Assembly: GCF_000979455.1 (NCBI RefSeq)
Contig: NZ_JJOY01000033.1
Coordinates: 1 to 64,000, forward strand
Length of the DNA stretch: 64,000 bases
Direction: 5' to 3'
From: Methanosarcina sp. 2.H.T.1A.6
GTDB taxonomy: Archaea; Halobacteriota; Methanosarcinia; Methanosarcinales; Methanosarcinaceae
Part shown: positions 37,266 through 45,357 of the stretch, piece after piece
Position numbering within the stretch: the first letter of the stretch is position 1
How the letters are laid out: each line of letters begins with the position of its first letter
The notes under the pieces: generated by a model
What the model was told of the DNA's origin: nothing
Database searches by the model: none
What the model saw: the letters and a program-made list of their open reading frames with translations, nothing else
Program-made: the position numbers and the translations under genes

Positions 37266-38858
37266 GTGATTAAATTGACGAAGTCAGGAAAAGCGTCCGG
37301 AAGCAGCTTATTGCGTGGGATTGTTGGTTTAATATTTGTTTTAATAGTTATTGCTGGAATAAACGCGGGAATGAAAGACGTTCCGCTTGCTGAAGAGCCC
37401 CAACAGCCCGCACAGCAGGCAGGAGAAACAGACCTTGAGGCCCAGGTTCGGGCTGAAGGAACAGCGTCAGGTCAGGACAGCGGGCTTGCAGAAAATAACC
37501 CTGAGGATACGAATCTTGCAGATAATAATCTTGCAGACAATAGTCCTGAGGACAATAATCTTGCAGACAATAATCCTGAGGACAATAACCCTGCTAACGG
37601 TGGAAACCCGGCAGATGAAAACTTAACAGTTCATTTTCTTGACGTCGGCCAGGGAGATTCAATTCTCCTGGAATATAATGGAAAAGCTATGCTGGTAGAC
37701 GCAGGGGAACGAAACCAGGGGTCAGGAGTTTCGGCATACCTTCGCGAGCATGATATCTCCGGCATTGATTATGTTGTTGCAACCCATCCTCACGCGGACC
37801 ATATAGGCGGCATGGATGAGGTACTCAACAGCTTCCAGGTTGAACATTTCATTGACAGCGGCTTTCCGCATACCTCAAAAACCTATGAGAATATGCTGAC
37901 CAGTATTGATGAGAAAAATATTCCTTTTGAGGTAGCTAAAAAAGGAGAAGAAATCGAATTTGACCCTGCTGTTGATGTGGAAGTTCTGAACCCCGGACCT
38001 GAATACTCCGATGAGCTGAACGAAAACTCCGTGGTCCTTAAAGTAAGCTACGGGGAAGTTTCATTCCTGCTTATGGGCGATGCAGGGCTTGAAACTGAAG
38101 AAAATCTCATGAAAGCCGGGTATGCCCTGGATTCTGATATTCTCAAAGTCGGGCACCATGCCAGCCGGTCAGGCAGCGGAGGAGCCTTTATTTCAGCTGT
38201 AAGCCCCGAAATAAGCGTGATCGAAGTTGGAGCAAGCAATGACTATGGGCATCCCCATCCTGAAATTCTTGAAAGGTTACAGAAGGTTTCCAGGGTCTAC
38301 AGGACCGATCTCTATGGCTCAATTACAGTGACAACAGATGGCTCTGCTTATACAGTCACTACTCAGAAAACCGGGTCTGGAGAAGGAGTGGTCAAAACAG
38401 GGTCTGCTGAAAGTGGAGCTGAAAGTTCTTCGACTTCGATGATAACTAAAGAAAACGAACCGAAAGACTCTGAAGCCGAAGAAAACGAAGCAGAAGAAGC
38501 CGAAACCGAAGCCAAAGAAGTTGAAGTCGAAGCGAGTGTGACCTCCGGCTCTGCAGAATCAACTGTCTATGTTAGCGACCTGAGCCTGAAAGATGAATGG
38601 GTAAAGATTACAAACAGAGGGTCCTCTCCTGTTTCATTGACAGGCTGGAAAATCGAGGATGACGGCAGTAAGCACACTTACACCTTTCCTTCCTGTACAC
38701 TGGATTCCCAGACTACTGCAACTCTATATACAGGAGAGGGCGCAGATACAGCTACCGAACTATACTGGGGGTCAGGCAGCCCTATCTGGAACAACGATGG
38801 TGATACGGCATACCTCTTTGATGACAGCGGAAATATGGTCGCTTCGCTGGAGGGGTGA
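37266..38858 (+). CDS. Membrane-anchored ComEC-like metallo-beta-lactamase hydrolase with lamin-tail domain
   Basis: A 530-aa protein. An N-terminal membrane helix (about residues 17-34) is followed by a repetitive Asn/Asp-rich linker (LADNNPEDNN-type, residues 80-118). Next is a metallo-beta-lactamase fold: VHFLDVGQGDSILLEYNGKAM..DAG, then the metal motif THPHADHIGG (near 173-182), LLMGDAG, and VGHHASRSG. It resembles the hydrolase part of the DNA-uptake protein ComEC. After an acidic Glu/Ala linker comes a lamin-tail-type domain (DEWVKITNRG, LTGWKIEDDG; about 440-530). It likely acts outside the membrane. The start is GTG at 37266. The next gene overlaps its end region and encodes the usual DUF3006 partner. 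Confidence 0.9.
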   Translation: MIKLTKSGKASGSSLLRGIVGLIFVLIVIAGINAGMKDVPLAEEPQQPAQQAGETDLEAQVRAEGTASGQDSGLAENNPEDTNLADNNLADNSPEDNNLADNNPEDNNPANGGNPADENLTVHFLDVGQGDSILLEYNGKAMLVDAGERNQGSGVSAYLREHDISGIDYVVATHPHADHIGGMDEVLNSFQVEHFIDSGFPHTSKTYENMLTSIDEKNIPFEVAKKGEEIEFDPAVDVEVLNPGPEYSDELNENSVVLKVSYGEVSFLLMGDAGLETEENLMKAGYALDSDILKVGHHASRSGSGGAFISAVSPEISVIEVGASNDYGHPHPEILERLQKVSRVYRTDLYGSITVTTDGSAYTVTTQKTGSGEGVVKTGSAESGAESSSTSMITKENEPKDSEAEENEAEEAETEAKEVEVEASVTSGSAESTVYVSDLSLKDEWVKITNRGSSPVSLTGWKIEDDGSKHTYTFPSCTLDSQTTATLYTGEGADTATELYWGSGSPIWNNDGDTAYLFDDSGNMVASLEG

Positions 38859-38860
38859 AG

Positions 38861-39103
38861 ATGGAAAGCTTCAAAGTTACACTTGACAGAATAGAGGGCA
38901 GTACTGCAGTACTGCTTTTAAGGGATAATGAGTCAATAAAAATTGACTTCCCTCTTTTTTTACTTCCACCGGAGAGCAAAGAGGGTGATATACTGACTCT
39001 CAGCATTGTCAAAGACTCTCAAGAGACAGAAGCCGCTAAAGAAAGAGTGTCAACTTTACTTGATAAACTTAAAAATAAAAATAAAAATAAAGAGACAGAC
39101 TGA
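38861..39103 (+). CDS. DUF3006-family small protein
   Basis: An 80-aa protein: FKVTLDRIEGSTAVLLL, then IDFPLFLLPPESKEGDILTLSI, the standard DUF3006 pattern. These proteins regularly sit beside secreted ComEC-like hydrolases, as here, but their role is unknown. The ATG at 38861 is chosen since GGAGGGG lies just before it, within the end of the upstream gene; a GTG two codons earlier overlaps that gene's stop. The Lys/Asn-rich tail (KNKNKNK) comes from a simple repeat in the DNA. Confidence 0.85.
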   Translation: MESFKVTLDRIEGSTAVLLLRDNESIKIDFPLFLLPPESKEGDILTLSIVKDSQETEAAKERVSTLLDKLKNKNKNKETD

Positions 39104-39382
39104 ATGAAACTATTTTATCGGTCTCCTTCTTACAGATTTGAGAGAGCTCGCACATTTCTTTAACAGGCTGGAGAAAAAACATATCATCTCCTGTGCCTGT
39201 TAAATGTGTCCCTGGCCGTGGGGGGCCGGGCGGCCTTTCCCTCGTCCCGGGAACATCTCCGTAGTGGATTTCTTTCAGGTAAACTGCATACCCGGTCTGT
39301 TTTTCTCTTCCCCTTCCGGAATTCGCATCATTTGTTAACATTATTATTTTTTCGCCTGGCAAATCTCTTTATACAAGATAAG

Positions 39383-39410
39383 ATAACATATGTTATATAA
39401 CAAATGTTAT
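39383..39410 (+). promoter_or_regulatory. Double palindromic operator of the TetR gene
   Basis: ataacatatgttat (39383-39396) is a perfect palindrome and is followed without gap by ataacaaatgttat (39397-39410), which differs by one base. TATA-like tttatac lies at about 39369, so the sites cover the expected transcription start. Two adjacent 14-bp sites fit autoregulation by the TetR product of 39426. Confidence 0.7.
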
Positions 39411-39425
39411 TCAAAGGGGATCTGT

Positions 39426-40004
39426 ATGCCGCCCAAAACAAAATTTGACAAAGAAGCCATTGTAGAAGCCGCTTTTGCAATCGCAAAAGAAGAAGGCTTT
39501 GCCGGCATCACCGCGCGCAGCGTGGCGAAACGTCTTCGTAGTTCGGTTGCGCCGATCTATCTCAATTTCGCAACAATTGATGATTTGATTAAAGCTGTGG
39601 TCGAGCGTGTTTTTGCCCTTTCGGATGAACTGCTGGCAAAACAAAAAGGACCGGACCTTTTTGAAAACATCGGGAAAGCCAGTTTAGTGTTTGCACGGGA
39701 GTACCCCGTCTTTTTTCGTGAACTGGTAATGCAGAAAAATCCATACGTGGCTTCGTATGAAACCTTTCAGGACTCCATGATTGAAGCACTGGCTGAAGAT
39801 GAAACCATGCGTGGTTTGACGTACGATGAACGCAAGCGCCTGCTTTTAAAAATGAGGATATTTCAAACGGGGCTTTCGGTCATGGTCGCCAACGATCATC
39901 TGCCGTCCTGGCTTGACGAACAGGCTGCTGAAGCGCTGCTTCTGGAAATGGGGGAGGATCTCCTGCGTATACAGCAAATAAAACAAAAGGAGACAGAGCA
40001 ATGA
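39426..40004 (+). CDS. TetR-family transcriptional regulator
   Basis: A 192-aa repressor. The helix-turn-helix lies at residues 8-50 (FDKEAIVEAAFAIAKEEGFAGITARSVAKRLRSSVAPIYLNF), followed by a helical ligand-binding half. The start at 39426 follows GGGGAT six bases upstream; an earlier in-frame ATG at 39390 lies inside the operator and adds residues unlike TetR. The stop overlaps the next gene by four bases (ATGA). Base composition is richer in GC than neighbours, and the pair looks bacterial in origin, possibly from a Firmicute; that is inference. Confidence 0.9.
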   Translation: MPPKTKFDKEAIVEAAFAIAKEEGFAGITARSVAKRLRSSVAPIYLNFATIDDLIKAVVERVFALSDELLAKQKGPDLFENIGKASLVFAREYPVFFRELVMQKNPYVASYETFQDSMIEALAEDETMRGLTYDERKRLLLKMRIFQTGLSVMVANDHLPSWLDEQAAEALLLEMGEDLLRIQQIKQKETEQ

Positions 40005-41491
40005 AGAAAATAATTATTATAGGTGGAGGTATCGCCGGCTTGAGCGCCGGCATCTTTGCCCAAAAAAATGGCTTTGAAAGCGTAATCCTCGAGAAAAATC
40101 ACAATTTAGGCGGGGAATGCACTGGCTGGGACCGGCAGGGCTATCACATCGACGGATGCATCCACTGGCTGATTGGAACAAAAGCAGGAACACCGATTCA
40201 TGACCTCTGGGTCACCGTTGGCGCTCTCGGTGGGGTTGAAATTTACCATCCCGAGAGTTTTTTAGTTTTTGAACACGACGGCGTTACCGTACATTTTTAT
40301 CGCGACCTTGACCGGCTCAGGTCCAGCTGGCTGGAACTATCCCCGGAAGATAAAGCCGCTATTGAAGATTTTTGTCAGGTGATAAGGCGGCTGCAATCAT
40401 ATGAAACGCCCGTTGAAAAACCTGAGGACTTGATGACGCTTATGGAAAGAATCCGGTTGATGATCTCGTTAAAAGATGCGGGAACTGTTATGCAAAAATA
40501 CGGCAAGGTCAGCTTAAAGGACTACTCCAATACCTTTAAGCACCCGGCGCTGCAGGCTGCTCTTGCTTCATTTTTACCGGAAGGTTATAGTGCCTCATTC
40601 ATTTTCTTTGCGCTTGCGGCCTTTACCAGAGGCCAGGCCTCCATCCCCTATGGTGGCTCTAAGGCGCTGGCAACGCGCATGGTTGAACGTTACCTCTTCC
40701 TGGGTGGAGCCATCGAAGCTCCGTGTGAAGCCGTTGAGCTGACCATAGCCCACAACAAAGTCAATCGCGTCATCTGTCACAACGGCAAAACCTTTGAAGC
40801 CGATTATGTCATTGCAGCATGCGATGCGCACGTACTTTATGAGCGGTTACTGAAAGGCGAGTACCCGGATCGAGCCTTCCAAAAACGATATAGTAACCCA
40901 ACAGATTATCCGCTGGCCTCACAAATTCTGGTGGCTTTAGGCTATGAAGGCACAATCGGCACCCTTCCGCGGAGCCTGTCCTTTCCGGCGGTCCCATTTG
41001 AGATCCATCAATCACCTATCAATCGTTTAACAATGACGCACTACCGGCATGAGCCGGCATTTGCTCCAGAAGGCCACACCCTGATCACCTGCAGCATCAA
41101 CCAATTCCATGAGGATTACGAAGCCTGGGATACACTTGCCCGGGATCCCGAGGCCTATCAGCAGGAAAAAGAGAAGATAGGCAAAGCGGTTCTACGAGCA
41201 ATTGAAGCACGTTTTCCTCGGATGAAAGGAAAACTCAAAGTGCTTGACGTCGCCACGCCAAAAACATACGAACGGTATTGCAACGCCTACCGGGGCGCTT
41301 TCATGCCGTTTTTACCGACCATTCGCGGAAAAATGATGGCTCATACAGGGCGAATCAAAGGCCTGGACAATCTCTTTTTAACCGGCCAATGGTTACAGCC
41401 GCCAGGGGGACTGCCCGTGGCAGTGATTACCGGAAAAGACACAATCATGCGGCTTTGTAAACAGGAAAAAAAGCCGTTTGTAAGCTGTTAA
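40001..41491 (+). CDS. FAD-dependent oxidoreductase, phytoene-desaturase-like
   Basis: A 496-aa flavoprotein. It opens with the dinucleotide-binding motif IIIGGGIAGLSAGIFAQKNG (residues 4-23) and the GGECTGW loop used by carotenoid desaturase and isomerase relatives (residues 36-42). The C-terminal FAD-contact stretch is LFLTGQWLQPPGGLPVAVITGK. The substrate is unknown; a lipid or polyene is plausible. Translational overlap with the TetR gene suggests that its substrate or product is sensed by that regulator. Codon use (many GCC, CGC, GGC) differs from surrounding genes, supporting recent transfer of both genes together. Confidence 0.87.
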   Translation: MKKIIIIGGGIAGLSAGIFAQKNGFESVILEKNHNLGGECTGWDRQGYHIDGCIHWLIGTKAGTPIHDLWVTVGALGGVEIYHPESFLVFEHDGVTVHFYRDLDRLRSSWLELSPEDKAAIEDFCQVIRRLQSYETPVEKPEDLMTLMERIRLMISLKDAGTVMQKYGKVSLKDYSNTFKHPALQAALASFLPEGYSASFIFFALAAFTRGQASIPYGGSKALATRMVERYLFLGGAIEAPCEAVELTIAHNKVNRVICHNGKTFEADYVIAACDAHVLYERLLKGEYPDRAFQKRYSNPTDYPLASQILVALGYEGTIGTLPRSLSFPAVPFEIHQSPINRLTMTHYRHEPAFAPEGHTLITCSINQFHEDYEAWDTLARDPEAYQQEKEKIGKAVLRAIEARFPRMKGKLKVLDVATPKTYERYCNAYRGAFMPFLPTIRGKMMAHTGRIKGLDNLFLTGQWLQPPGGLPVAVITGKDTIMRLCKQEKKPFVSC

Positions 41492-42084
41492 ACAGCCTGG
41501 AAAAATTGACCTTGCTGTCTTTACCCGGAATTATGGGCACAGCAGACCGCACGAGTACGAGGTTTCCATCACCCGTCCCGCCAAAGAAGACCCGATTGGT
41601 CGACAAGCAGCTTTCCGGTCTTTCAGAAGGCAACGGAAGTTCTTCCACGCTGCTGGAGTGCCAGAAAAGTGCTCCGATTATAGTAACTTGCATGATTTTC
41701 TTTTGGGGTTGGGACGCTGGAGGTGGATTATTTCCATCATTTGCTTATAGTGATACAGTCTCGTTTTTAATTGGAGGTATGTTTTGGTATGTTATTTCAT
41801 GTGGGATAGTTTTTTGTGGGATGGTCTCATAGAATCTGAATCTTTTGGTAAAAACAGAAAGAGATAAGAGAAAACCATAATAATTAATCTTATTATAATA
41901 TTCGCAATCTTAGTAACAATATTCGTAGGTTTAGTGTTAATAACGCTGAATGTTTAATTTGAAGTTTCGGATCTGATTATTCTATTTTGAGCTTGTAGGG
42001 CTTGTAAAGAGGGGCTTCCGGTCGGGGGGGTTATAAGTGGTTTTGAATGAATTTTGACCCTTACAACAATATTCACTATCCGGT
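41492..42084. other. Intergenic tail of the transferred segment
   Basis: The first 200 bases keep the GC-richer composition of the oxidoreductase gene and then fall to AT-rich host DNA near 41690. Small frames here, including a hydrophobic 46-residue stretch starting near 41692, have no ribosome site or family match. Nothing is annotated as coding. Confidence 0.4.
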
Positions 42085-42535
42085 GTCGCTCTTGCCACGC
42101 TCGACGCAGGAGAGCGGCTTTCAAAGGAAAAAGAAAAGACAGAAGCAAGGCCAAAAAGTGAATAAGCAAAGCTAAAAAGTGAAAAAGCCAAATACCCTGT
42201 CAGGATATGAATAGAATTAAAACTCTCTGAAAAACACTTATTTTCAAGTTTCTTCTTTAGTCTGATTGTCTCTTTTTTCGCAGGGCCGCCAGACAAGCTG
42301 GCGGAGGCGCTGATTTTTACCTTGTGAATTAAAAATCGGTTTTCGGGTTTAAGGAAAGTGTTATCTCAGCCCGTGGACGTTTCTTTAGCTTATTGTCCCT
42401 CACTAATGAGATGTCGTTTGTTGGTCGCTTTTTATCTGGCTGACGGCAGGCTCAGGCCCAGTGCGGTGCAGGGAGAGAAAACTGAGATATTCTCTATCCA
42501 GATCCCCGAAGAGGTATGCCAATAATCAGGGACCG
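42085..42535 (+). repeat. Dispersed element of about 450 bp, copy 2
   Basis: Second copy of the element at 19409-19790, same orientation, with the ordered blocks described there (cacgctcgacgcaggagagc, ctggcggaggcgct, ttatctggctgacgg, gcagggagagaaaa, aatcagggac). This copy has an extra stretch of about 70 bases in the first half. The rest of 42536-42938 shows no gene. Confidence 0.7.
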
Positions 42536-42938
42536 GCTATTTATGAGAAATTGAAAAATCCAGATAATTACCTCAAATAAGGCAACAAAAGGTTTACTGT
42601 TAAATTTTAGCCTTTACAGGACTTTACAGTAAACTCCTCATTGAAGGCTTTAACAATTGAGAGGCGGAGGAATTTTGCAGTTGAAAGGATTTCTTCGATT
42701 TGCTGTAGATCATTGATGAATTTCTGGCTTCCCATTGTTTTCACCTTGAAGAGATTATTTGCTGAGGAATGCTCTAAACCGATAAAAGGCGTTTTAAACA
42801 GGGTATTTTTAATTGATAAGAAGGCTATAAATTGATAGTTTTTTATTTTTATTCAAATAATCACATACAAAATGATCTGAGATTGAATGAAACGGTTTTT
42901 ATAGTTAACAGCTCTTAAATCTAAATTGGAGCAGTAAA

Positions 42939-43037
42939 ATGAACGCAAAACAACTTATCTATGCAATTATATCCATTGTTATCGTTTTATTGATCGCAAT
43001 CGGCATGTTCCTGTATTTGCCCAACCCCTTCATGTGA
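42939..43037 (+). CDS. 32-aa single-span membrane peptide
   Basis: A short frame with ATG at 42939 and GGAG about nine bases upstream; a TATA-like tttttatag lies near 42897. The product has Lys near the N-terminus and then a continuous hydrophobic helix (LIYAIISIVIVLLIAIGMFL, residues 6-25) ending in LPNPFM. It is too short for a family call. It faces the end of the tail-sheath gene, 60 bases away; a link, for instance a small membrane-acting peptide, is only a guess. Confidence 0.55.
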   Translation: MNAKQLIYAIISIVIVLLIAIGMFLYLPNPFM

Positions 43038-43097
43038 GCTGCTTTTTGAGGAAGAAAAAGCTTTCTCAACTCACATTTACTCTATCTCTTATCATTT

Positions 43098-44459
43098 TCA
43101 TTCCGGATCTTTTCTAGTTTGCTGCCGAATCCTGAGAATTATGAATTCTGAGGGTTTCACCGGTGCAAAACCTACAAGAATGTTGATAAATCCCTGATTG
43201 AGATCATTTTGAGTGGTTGTTTCCCGATCGCATTTTACGAAATAGGTTTCCCGGGGAGTTTCTCCGGCAAACGCACCCTGTGTGAACAGGTTGTGCATGA
43301 ATTCCGCTATGTTCAGGCGCAGTTGTGCCCACAGAGGCTCAGAGTTTGGTTCTAAGGCAGCCCACTTTGTGCCCCTTAAGAGACTCTCTTCAATGTATAA
43401 TGCGAGGCGGCGGACCGGAATATATTTCCACTCACTGGCATTGGTATCTGCTCCATCAAGGGTGCGGGCTCCCCAGATCACACTACCTCTGGCAGGAAAT
43501 GTCCGCAGGCAATTTATCCCATACCTGTTAAGCTCTCCATTTTCGGCATCTGTAAGGGTGCAGCTTAATCCACGGACCCCCATGAGGACCGCATCCATGC
43601 CTGCAGGAGCCTTCCATACACCCCGTTCTTTATCAGTACGGGCAAAAATTCCCGCAGCGGCACCGGAGGGTGCGAATTCTTCGACCTGGTTATTTTTTAA
43701 GGGATTTGCCATTTTTATGCGCGGGAAAAAAAGGGCTGCATTCTTTTTACCGGACGCCTGGGATGATACCTGCATTGACATTTGCAGTTTGTCCCGTAAA
43801 AAAGCCGTTATTGATCCGGGATCTCTGGCTTCCGCAGGAGGATCTATCAACAGCAGGGCCCTGCGTTTTTCACAATAACTGGCTGCCTTCGCAAGTGTGT
43901 CCGGAGCCAGGTCTCTGCCGAAATCCAGAGGAGGTAAACAAAGAAGGTTGAAAAGATCGGCTTTTTCAAGTGCATAGATCCCTTTCCCGGTTTCCGGGCT
44001 GGCTGGCATGAGGTCTTCGTCACGAATATCGCAGTCGCTACTACTGTAGCTACTATTATCAGAGCCGCTGCTCCCTGGAATTTCAGATCCGGAGCCAGTT
44101 TTGGAGGTCCTGTCCAAGTAAAGTTTGGAGGTCCTGCCCGAGTGAAATTTGGAGGTCCTGTCCGGGTAAAGGATAGAAGTCTTCTCAGGCGAAGTTCCCT
44201 TAACACGCACTATAACAGCGTCTCCGCCGCCATTGAGGAAATACTGATGTACGGCAAAACTCATGGTGCTCTTTTCCCAGAGTCCCCCGAAAATCAGGTC
44301 AAATTCTCCGGAGTTATGCACCGGAACAGGCTCATCTACCGGTCCTTTCAGGGCTCTTCCCACAAAAGCAGTAATTGAGGTGCTTATTCCCTTTATCGGA
44401 CGGGCACACTCGGGAACCTCTTCAACATATACCCCTGGCTGCTTGATCGCAAATGGCAT
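43098..44459 (-). CDS. Phage-type contractile tail sheath protein
   Basis: A 453-aa sheath subunit. It begins MPFAIKQPGVYVEEVPE and has TAFVGRALKGP, the standard N-terminal pattern of sheath proteins. The C-terminal domain carries VIWGARTLDG, the handle region VRRLALYIEESLLRGTKWAALEPN, and NQGFINILVGFAPVKPSEFI. Near residues 95-145 is an insertion rich in Ser/Arg/Thr with three 27-bp DNA repeats (RTSKLYLD-type). AGGAG lies seven bases before the ATG at 44459. It follows the spike gene by 26 bases. No tube, baseplate-wedge or tape-measure gene is in the window. Confidence 0.93.
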   Translation of the reverse strand: MPFAIKQPGVYVEEVPECARPIKGISTSITAFVGRALKGPVDEPVPVHNSGEFDLIFGGLWEKSTMSFAVHQYFLNGGGDAVIVRVKGTSPEKTSILYPDRTSKFHSGRTSKLYLDRTSKTGSGSEIPGSSGSDNSSYSSSDCDIRDEDLMPASPETGKGIYALEKADLFNLLCLPPLDFGRDLAPDTLAKAASYCEKRRALLLIDPPAEARDPGSITAFLRDKLQMSMQVSSQASGKKNAALFFPRIKMANPLKNNQVEEFAPSGAAAGIFARTDKERGVWKAPAGMDAVLMGVRGLSCTLTDAENGELNRYGINCLRTFPARGSVIWGARTLDGADTNASEWKYIPVRRLALYIEESLLRGTKWAALEPNSEPLWAQLRLNIAEFMHNLFTQGAFAGETPRETYFVKCDRETTTQNDLNQGFINILVGFAPVKPSEFIILRIRQQTRKDPE

Positions 44460-44485
44460 TATATATCTCCTGTTAAAAACCGAAA

Positions 44486-45106
44486 TCAAACTAAATTAAG
44501 CACCCTGCCGTTAACGGAAATATTCTTTCCTTCCAGCGAGATGCTTCCTCCCTGCCCGTTGCTGAGTTCTATTCCTTCGGAACCGATCACTATTCTTACA
44601 CCATCCGAAGTTTCCAGAATAATTTCCCCTTTTTCTGGAGTATCATTCAGCGTAATTGCAGCCCTGGATGTCTTGAAGACCTTCTTCTCAGGCTGGAGTT
44701 CCGGAATTTCCCCATTTTCCCAGAAACAGCCGCTCCAGATAGGATGATCAGGATTTCCTTCCTCAAACTCAACCCAGACATTTGAGCCTGCGGGCGGAAG
44801 GGCAAATAGCCCGACATCCATTCCTGCATAAGGCACAGAGGGCATTGCCCAGCCAGTATCTACTCCTGCCAGTGCAGGGACCAGAACCCTTAGTCTGCCC
44901 CTCCCCTGCGGGTCAGTATTTTCCACAACTTTACCCCGGTATTTCCCGAAATAACTTCCGGATGCAGGAGACGTTGTACTGGTTGTAACCGCAGGATTTC
45001 CTGTTGTAACGCCGCACTTCAGTTCAGGCACGTCCGATGAAAAAGGTTTTTGTGCTTTTTTTCCGACTGCTGCAGGAAATACCTTCGAAACAATAAAAGC
45101 AATCAT
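44486..45106 (-). CDS. gpV/VgrG-like baseplate spike protein
   Basis: A protein of about 206 aa. The OB-fold spike base is clear: YFGKYRGKVVENTDPQGRGRLRVLVPAL, then AMPSVPYAG, FALPPAGSNVWVEFEEGNPDHPIWSG. The C-terminus has the repeating beta-helix needle pattern (GVRIVIGSEGIELSNGQGGSISLEGK). In contractile injection systems this protein forms the membrane-piercing tip. ATG at 45106 is preferred; a TTG at 45145 is possible, and neither has a convincing ribosome site. A hydrophobic start (MIAFIVSKVFPAAV) is unusual for the family. The next gene downstream is the sheath. Confidence 0.88.
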   Translation of the reverse strand: MIAFIVSKVFPAAVGKKAQKPFSSDVPELKCGVTTGNPAVTTSTTSPASGSYFGKYRGKVVENTDPQGRGRLRVLVPALAGVDTGWAMPSVPYAGMDVGLFALPPAGSNVWVEFEEGNPDHPIWSGCFWENGEIPELQPEKKVFKTSRAAITLNDTPEKGEIILETSDGVRIVIGSEGIELSNGQGGSISLEGKNISVNGRVLNLV

Positions 45107-45357
45107 AACTACTTCTTGTATTTCTAAGTTTAACAACGTTTTCAAAGTGTATACTGTTTGATTTCACCTCGTCAGTCCTGTATAGTTATCCAGCCCCATG
45201 ATTTTGTCGATTTTAATCTACTCTTCGATTTTAATCTACTCTTTGATTTTAATCTACTCTTTGATTTTAATCTACTCTTCGATTTTAATCTACTCTTCGA
45301 TTTTAATCTACTCTTCGATTTTAATCTACTCTTCAATTTTAATTTGCACTACATTTT
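45107..45357. repeat. 18-bp tandem repeat (45209-45352) inside the sheath operon
   Basis: gattttaatctactcttc repeats seven times with c/t variation at the last base, plus one degenerate copy, between the VWA gene stop and the spike gene start. It separates the operon into two halves and could hold a promoter or message-processing site. Confidence 0.88.

Noticed and set aside
41506-41832. 108-aa frame after the oxidoreductase gene
   Set aside because: No ribosome site or family; spans the composition boundary.
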